A DNA stretch of 48,421 nt from the NCBI RefSeq assembly GCF_000150955.2, contig NW_002238012.1, positions 1-48,421 of the forward strand. The letters run 5' to 3'. Shown in pieces: positions 42,923 to 48,421 of the stretch (positions within the stretch are counted from its first letter, which is position 1; each line of letters opens with the position of its first letter). The notes beneath the pieces were generated by a model. It was not told the DNA's origin. It saw only the letters and a list, made by a program, of their open reading frames with translations, and did no database searches. The translations under genes were made by a program, and so were the position numbers. Origin of the DNA: Phaeodactylum tricornutum CCAP 1055/1 (Eukaryota; Bacillariophyta; Bacillariophyceae; Surirellales; Neidiaceae).

Positions 42923-44757
42923 TTATTGTCGCCTGCGTTGGCGTATAGCGAGCGCAATAGATATCATAAAACAGCTTCCAGCCAAAGTTGTAGCGAGAGC
43001 CAAGGGTCTAATCCAAGCTTCCAAATTGACTCCTTGTTCTATATGGCTACATGCGGAGTGGTCAGATAGCTGTCCTTTTCCCAATACCTCAGCTACTTCA
43101 ACTTTACGCCTCACGGACCCTCCTGAGGATGTAGCTAATGCCTGTTGTTTTGTTCCTCCTCCGCATCCGCTGCCACCATCTTCAATATCTTTAACGTCAC
43201 CCTTCGCGTTGTGTTCATTTTGCGATTGCTTGTTTTCGCGGAGCGTGATAAGCTGTCCACAAGCGCTGTCGATATCGGCTCCCATAGTCTTGCGAATAGT
43301 GCAGAAAGACCCGTACGATACCACAATTTCCCGGAATTCTTCCATGTGTTCGCGGCTTGGGCAGCGCAATACGTCCCGTACATTGGTCTGATTGTAGGGA
43401 ATGAGATTGACGACCAAATGACGATTCTCGCACAGCTTCCCCAACTGATGGGCACATTCCAATGTCGAGGTGGGACCTTCCAACATGACGTATTCAATCA
43501 TGGCTCTCCGTCGCGTACTTTCCTTAATTCGTTCGGCTGCAGTATAGTGACGGGATGAGCCGCTCGTTCCATTGCCACGGTTTGTCCTCTTTTGGAGATA
43601 TGCCATCATATGTTGATCTAATGCGTCAATCAAATCTTCTAACGGATAGTGCTTGGCCGTGGGGACAATAGCCTGGCGATCTTGCTGGTTCGGAGCATGC
43701 AAGGACAAGGCTAGACTTACTTCGGGCAGTTCCGCCGTGAGTTTCCGAATCTGTGACACCAATCCGACCGTACTGACCGTAACCCTGCCGTGCGCCAGAT
43801 TCCAACGCTGGCGATCAATCAGGGCTCGACAGGCTTCTACTACATTGCTGTAGTTGTCCAGTGGTTCTCCCATGCCCATGAAAACCTAAAGTAATGAAAT
43901 TCAAATACATGCTGATTAGGACCCAATACAGACAATCCACAAGTATCAAATTCTCGCAGCCACGAATGGCCAACACGTACCACATTTCGCACAAGATCTA
44001 GCTTAGGCAAAGGCTGTTGGGAAATTTGAGAAATGTCCGTCCCGTCGTCACTATTTTCTTTGTTTTCCAACCCGTCCTTCTGTTGCATTTGTTGCCATTC
44101 GTCGGCGAGCAGCGCGTCGGCATGCACGATTTGTTCCAAAATCTCGCCCGCCGTCAAATTTCCCGACAGTCCCATGGTACCGGTGGCACAAAAGGTGCAA
44201 CCCATGGCACAGCCGCACTGACTACTCACGCAGAGCGAGGCCCGGGAGTTGTTGCTTGTAGCCGTCGAAACGTAACGCATCAAGACCGATTCGACCAACT
44301 GTCCGTCGTGCAGTTGTACAGCCAGCTTCGTGGTGGACCGATCGGCGGAGGTTTGGGCAAACTCAATGCGGGAAGTCACCGTAACAAATCCACTGCTTTG
44401 GGCGTCTTCTTGCAGAAAGTCCAGGAATTTGCGGGGCAGCTGCGACTTGTTCCGATTCTTTTTAGTGGAGACGCGATTCTTCAACGGCCGCACCACAGTC
44501 GGGCCCGAGGAGGTCTCCCCATTTTCAAATTTGTAGTAGTTCGCTACAAAGGTAGGAAGATCGGGATAGTGCTGGCGATGGAGTGCCGCGTAAAAGGCTG
44601 TGATGTGGAAAGGAGAAATCATCAGATTCCGGTCTTCCAAGGTTTGCACCAGGGCACGCCGATCGAGAATCGAGTTGGGAAAGGGCGCTTTCCGGCGACG
44701 CCGTACGCTACCGGAACCAGTTTTGCTGTCGTATGGAGAAGGGAGAGGGGCTACCAT
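42923..44757 (-). CDS. RlmN-type radical-SAM RNA methyltransferase with C-terminal membrane anchor
   Basis: Exons 43981-44757 and 42923-43885 (minus strand), with a 95-nt intron in phase 0, give 579 residues. The start is the first ATG; upstream frame has none. The radical-SAM cluster ligands are Cys183, Cys187 and Cys190 (CAMGCTFC). Cys176 in SLCVSSQ aligns with the methyl-carrying pair partner of bacterial RlmN, and Cys468 in DIDSACGQL with the other, so both catalytic cysteines are present. VVFMGMGEPLDNY spans the exon junction. Bacterial RlmN methylates adenosine C2 in 23S rRNA and some tRNAs. After the catalytic part comes a Gly/Ser-rich tail and one hydrophobic helix (about 551-572) ending RQRRRQ, which would anchor it in a membrane; bacterial enzymes lack this. 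Confidence 0.92.
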
Positions 44758-45137
44758 TGTGTCTGGAATGTTTGAAAGAAGAAAGTGATACGAGGAGATG
44801 GCGAAAATTGAAAATTTTACCGACACAGTACTCGCTAACAGTCAGTCGTCTTCATGGCCACATTTCAGGGTCAACATATTCCATCCCGACGAACACCGGT
44901 AGGTCTCGAAACCCTGACAATCTTGCGTGGCGAGAAATCGGGTTATGAGCGAAATGAAGTGAAGTACCGGCCGACGCCAGTCCGTCGCTCCACTCCAATT
45001 TGTGGGACTAGGCGCAAAATGGTAGAAAAGACAACTATTTCCAATGTACCATACATTTATACTAGTTTGGTTACGTTATAATTTTTAGCTACCTATTGGC
45101 AGGTACACAGTTTGCGGTCCCTTCTTTAAATTCTTGA
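44758..45137. promoter_or_regulatory. Upstream region of the RlmN-like gene
   Basis: 380 bp between the stop of midasin and the start of the RlmN-like gene, both on the minus strand. It must hold the midasin 3' end and the RlmN promoter. No gene or clear site seen. Confidence 0.4.
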
Positions 45138-48100
45138 TCACGATTTGGTCTGCAGACGTAAAAGCATCTCAAACCACTGTCGCAAGGCGTCACCCAAAAC
45201 TTCCGGCAAAGTCTGCATATCCTTCAAGACAATATAGTATGGAAAAGGATAATCTTCGATGAAAGACTTGACTTTGGGTTTGCCGTTTTCGAAGGAGACT
45301 TCCTTCATATTCACAATGCTACTACTCCGAGCGTTTGCGCTGCTCTCCACAATAACCATGGCCAACAAGATATTGCGTTCCATCATTTCACGAATCAACC
45401 GTCGCAACGTTTCCCTACTATCCCGTTCAATCCGACCATCACTGATCAGAAAGACCAGTTGCATCGATGAGTTGCCCCCCGCGGCATCAAGCGCTTGTAG
45501 CGCACTTTCTACGCACAGTGCTGTCCGAGTTCGCGGTTGAGCAAACGTAAAGTTCCGAACCACATTGGCCCCACTTTCCGCAGTAAAGGGTTGGTGGAAG
45601 TCGTGAAGTAGTCGCATTTCATTGCCAAAACTCGCCACGCCCAATTCACCGACATCCAACTGCCCCATTCCGTTGGCCAAGGTAGCCAAGGCGTGTAAGG
45701 CTATATCACCAGCGCCAGCTTTCATACTTTCCGAGTCGTCCACAGCCAGCAGAATCCGGTAATCTCGTTTTGCCGGTTTCGTCCGACGCAACCAGATTTT
45801 ATCCTTACGGTAACCGCTCGCCACATAGCCAATCACACGTTTCATGTTAATGCGTTTGCCTGTCCGATAATCTCCACGAAGTTTGGAGGCCACAAGGGGT
45901 TCCAACACTAGACGGAGCTTTTCGCACAAGCGGCGTGACAAACTATGCGTATTCCCCACAATCATGCTCCATTGCGCCCGGGCCGCGTCCTGGTCAGCCA
46001 GTGAGGCACCCGTCAAGACGCTTTCTTCAACAATTGTATCACGATAAATTTCTAGAGCGACCGAGTCATCCTGTACTTGGAGCTGGGACAAGTCCGCCAT
46101 AACCTGATTGCCAGTCGCATGTTGCTCGCTATCGTTCTCGTTGACATATTCGCCGCTTGCTTCGTCTCGGTCGACGAAGTCATTTCCGTCTTCGTCCATG
46201 GTATCCTCATTGTCATTTGGGGCGTTCTCGTCCTTTGTTGCAGTTGGACCACGATCTTTGTTCGTTTGAGACCTGCGCTTTTCCTGTGATTTCTCGTCGG
46301 TGACGGTCCTTTGGGGTTCCTTTTCGAGGACGCTTTCGCCTTGCACCTCCGCTTCAATTTCGTCTAAATCCATAGCTTCCGTGTCTTCTACTTCCCCTAA
46401 GGCTTGTGTGGTGCCCTGCTGGTTCTCGCCGACGTATTCAAAGTCCCCTTGAGCGTTTTCGTTCGTCTTCTGCTGTTCAAGTTGGTCACTTATTTCAAGC
46501 AATTCATCATTGCTGCCTTCCGGTTGGACAATGTTCAGTCTTCGGTGCCAGTATTTTGTGGCATCTCCTGGGTTCTTGAGTGGATTGGGAATCTCGTCGA
46601 AAGGCTGACTCGTGTCCCAATTTTGTCCCTCATTTGTCAAACCTTGGCCTTGGTTGGCCCCAGAGCTGCTACCACCCGCACCAGACGGCTCCATCTCGGA
46701 AGCCTGGGTATCTTGACCGTTTACCTCTTCCTCTTCGCCTTTGCCATCACCACCAGCGTCATCGTCCTCCCTAGTGTCGTCTTGGACTGCGTCCGTGCCA
46801 TCTTGTGCGCGCACGCCTAGACCTTCATTCGAGTCCGTAGGCTCCCGGGCCATCTGGCTGGGGGGCTGCATATCAGGATTCGAATCGTCTTCTGGCTCTT
46901 CATCGTTTACTTCATCAGGAATGGCATTTTCTGCCCTAATTGCATTGGTATCGAGGTCTTCTGCTTCAACATTTTCTTCACTTAATTGTTCGTCAGCGGC
47001 AACGTCATTGCCCGGATTGTCGTTTTCTTTGTTAAGTGCGTCGTCGTTTTCAACGTCTTCGATAGTCTCTTCAGAACTTTGATCGCCTTCGTTCCCCTCG
47101 GGTGATCCGTCATTCAGCTCTAGATTGTCATCCAGTTCCATTTGCTGCTCGTCTGGCTTTTCATCCGAAAGTTTTTCATCCCTGACATTCACGCCATGGT
47201 TGTCTTCGTACCGGTCATCTGAATCCTCGTTCACCATTTCCGCTGTCGTCTCGTCTTCTTGTGGATCGTCGTTTGCTTGATCCTTATGTGAATCACCCGA
47301 CTGTGGAGCTTCCTTCTCTTCCTTCCCTTTAGTATCGTCTTTCGTGGTCAATTCATCTCCCGCGGCCCCGCCTTCCACACCACTATCCTTTTCCAACTTC
47401 TCATCCTGAGCATCTCCTTGATCCTCGTCATTGTCACTATCATTCCACATCTTTTCATCGATGACTTCTTCGTTTGCACCACCTTCCTCTCCCATCTCGC
47501 GATCGAGCTCCTCTTTAGTGTCCTCTTCATCATTGTCGCGGACATCAGGAGTCGGGTCAGGCATGTCATACATTTCCCCATTGAAGTCTGCCTCCATTTC
47601 CATTCCTTTCTCGGCCTCCTCTTCGTCCAATTGCTTAGAGCCCTTTTCCTCCGAATTCTTTTCCTCGTTTTGCGCCTCGTTCTTTAATCCCAGCAACTGC
47701 TCTTCGTTTTCGATTTCATCTGTTACATCGCGTTTCCCTTCGCCTTCGCCCATGCCTGTTCCATCCTTGTCGTCTTCAAAGGTCATTCCAGATGCTTCGC
47801 CTTCGCCTTCTTCCTCACCATCCTTTGTCTTGTCGGAACAATAGCCTTTGGCGCAAAGGGTACGGAAGATTCGCAAAAGAACATAGTGGAGCTTTGCAGC
47901 CTCTCGATGGAACCGAAGAAACTGGACAAGCCGGTCGTCTAATATGCGCATGGCCTCCGCAAAAAGAAAGCTTAGATCTGTTGCTAGTCCGACACAAATC
48001 TGTTGCTGCTCATGATCAAGTCCGTTTATATCATGAACTAATCGTAGTTGATTCAACACTTCAAAAAGTCTGTCACTTAGCCTGTTCGTGTTCACAGAGG

Positions 48101-48421
48101 ACCATTCAGCAATGGCAGACCTGTGACAGTCCCAAATAGAAGGGGAGACGTCTTGCCCGTCGATGTTGCCTACAACAGCTTGGACGGCGAAAAGAGCAGC
48201 CTCGACTGCTTGAGAATGAGCCTCCACGAACCGGGGCAAGAAAGACAAAGGATTTTCCACATCCCTTAGTGTCACTTGTTCGTGGCAGCGAGCGGCCTGT
48301 TCCACAGCCAAATCAAGAGCCTTCTTGCACGTGTCAAGACTGTCCACCGGCAGAAAACCATGACGCATACAATCGTATCTGCAGTCCTCCAAAAGTGTTA
48401 ACGCAGAGCGGAGCTCTGTTT
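45138..48421 (-). CDS. MDN1: Midasin (MDN1/Rea1) C-terminal part, cut by window edge
   Basis: The minus-strand frame is open to the window end, so the 5' part lies outside; about 1094 residues are visible. They comprise the end of the helical linker, a very long Asp/Glu-rich region of low complexity (about 200-800 within this piece), and the C-terminal MIDAS von Willebrand A-type domain. That domain has LAVDDSESM (metal-site DxSxS), TRTALCVESAL and LISDGRIE, the other metal-site residues. Midasin is a giant AAA-ATPase that strips assembly factors such as Rsa4 and Ytm1 from pre-60S ribosomes in the nucleus, using this domain to hold them. No intron is seen in this part. Confidence 0.95.
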   Translation of the reverse strand, partial: TELRSALTLLEDCRYDCMRHGFLPVDSLDTCKKALDLAVEQAARCHEQVTLRDVENPLSFLPRFVEAHSQAVEAALFAVQAVVGNIDGQDVSPSIWDCHRSAIAEWSSVNTNRLSDRLFEVLNQLRLVHDINGLDHEQQQICVGLATDLSFLFAEAMRILDDRLVQFLRFHREAAKLHYVLLRIFRTLCAKGYCSDKTKDGEEEGEGEASGMTFEDDKDGTGMGEGEGKRDVTDEIENEEQLLGLKNEAQNEEKNSEEKGSKQLDEEEAEKGMEMEADFNGEMYDMPDPTPDVRDNDEEDTKEELDREMGEEGGANEEVIDEKMWNDSDNDEDQGDAQDEKLEKDSGVEGGAAGDELTTKDDTKGKEEKEAPQSGDSHKDQANDDPQEDETTAEMVNEDSDDRYEDNHGVNVRDEKLSDEKPDEQQMELDDNLELNDGSPEGNEGDQSSEETIEDVENDDALNKENDNPGNDVAADEQLSEENVEAEDLDTNAIRAENAIPDEVNDEEPEDDSNPDMQPPSQMAREPTDSNEGLGVRAQDGTDAVQDDTREDDDAGGDGKGEEEEVNGQDTQASEMEPSGAGGSSSGANQGQGLTNEGQNWDTSQPFDEIPNPLKNPGDATKYWHRRLNIVQPEGSNDELLEISDQLEQQKTNENAQGDFEYVGENQQGTTQALGEVEDTEAMDLDEIEAEVQGESVLEKEPQRTVTDEKSQEKRRSQTNKDRGPTATKDENAPNDNEDTMDEDGNDFVDRDEASGEYVNENDSEQHATGNQVMADLSQLQVQDDSVALEIYRDTIVEESVLTGASLADQDAARAQWSMIVGNTHSLSRRLCEKLRLVLEPLVASKLRGDYRTGKRINMKRVIGYVASGYRKDKIWLRRTKPAKRDYRILLAVDDSESMKAGAGDIALHALATLANGMGQLDVGELGVASFGNEMRLLHDFHQPFTAESGANVVRNFTFAQPRTRTALCVESALQALDAAGGNSSMQLVFLISDGRIERDSRETLRRLIREMMERNILLAMVIVESSANARSSSIVNMKEVSFENGKPKVKSFIEDYPFPYYIVLKDMQTLPEVLGDALRQWFEMLLRLQTKS

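Noticed and set aside
46052-47844. Several 70-140 codon plus-strand frames across midasin
   Set aside because: They are mirror frames of the Asp/Glu-rich linker, giving Ser/Phe/Leu-rich sequence with no domain.

Overview
This window is nuclear DNA of a diatom, most probably a pennate such as Phaeodactylum tricornutum. The evidence is spliced genes with short GT-AG introns (76-303 nt), plastid presequences in which a signal peptide is followed by an ASAF-like motif with Phe at +1, a diatom-type Copia (CoDi) retrotransposon, and a eukaryotic gene set (CDC37, midasin, GOT1, TALE homeobox, Atg14/UVRAG-like). The species call is inference.

Layout. 1-10154 is a nest of Copia-type retroelements: a solo LTR with a 4-bp target duplication, a small gag-only relic between direct repeats, and a 7.7-kb CoDi element on the minus strand that looks whole, with one long gag-pol frame and paired LTRs about 1-2% apart. 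10155-13149 holds diverged repeats and an old LTR piece. 13150-29186 carries three secreted subtilisin-like proteases. Two of them are almost identical, introns included, and have Pro-rich minisatellite tails of different length; a fourth, fragmentary copy lies between them. Interspersed are Copia relics, an Atg14/UVRAG-like gene, a four-helix membrane protein, a TALE homeobox gene and the Hsp90 co-chaperone CDC37.

29579-38081 is a compact run rich in plastid metabolism. The E2 subunit of plastid pyruvate dehydrogenase and the fatty-acid enzyme FabZ are divergently transcribed from a shared 860-bp region. They are followed by a GOT1-like Golgi protein, plastid ketol-acid reductoisomerase and a DUF1275 membrane protein. 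E2 helps make acetyl-CoA from pyruvate, FabZ works in the fatty-acid elongation that uses it, and the reductoisomerase sends pyruvate-derived carbon to branched-chain amino acids.

38808-48421 holds the most unusual gene: an 870-residue protein that appears to join a CCHC zinc finger, a TruA-like pseudouridine synthase fold and a 2-oxoglutarate/Fe(II) oxygenase-like C-terminus. After it come a two-exon gene of unknown function, an RlmN-type radical-SAM methyltransferase with a C-terminal membrane anchor, and the C-terminal third or less of midasin, cut by the window edge.

Translation starts are the first in-frame ATG; near-cognate extensions were ignored. Splice sites were chosen by GT-AG and by reading-frame continuity.
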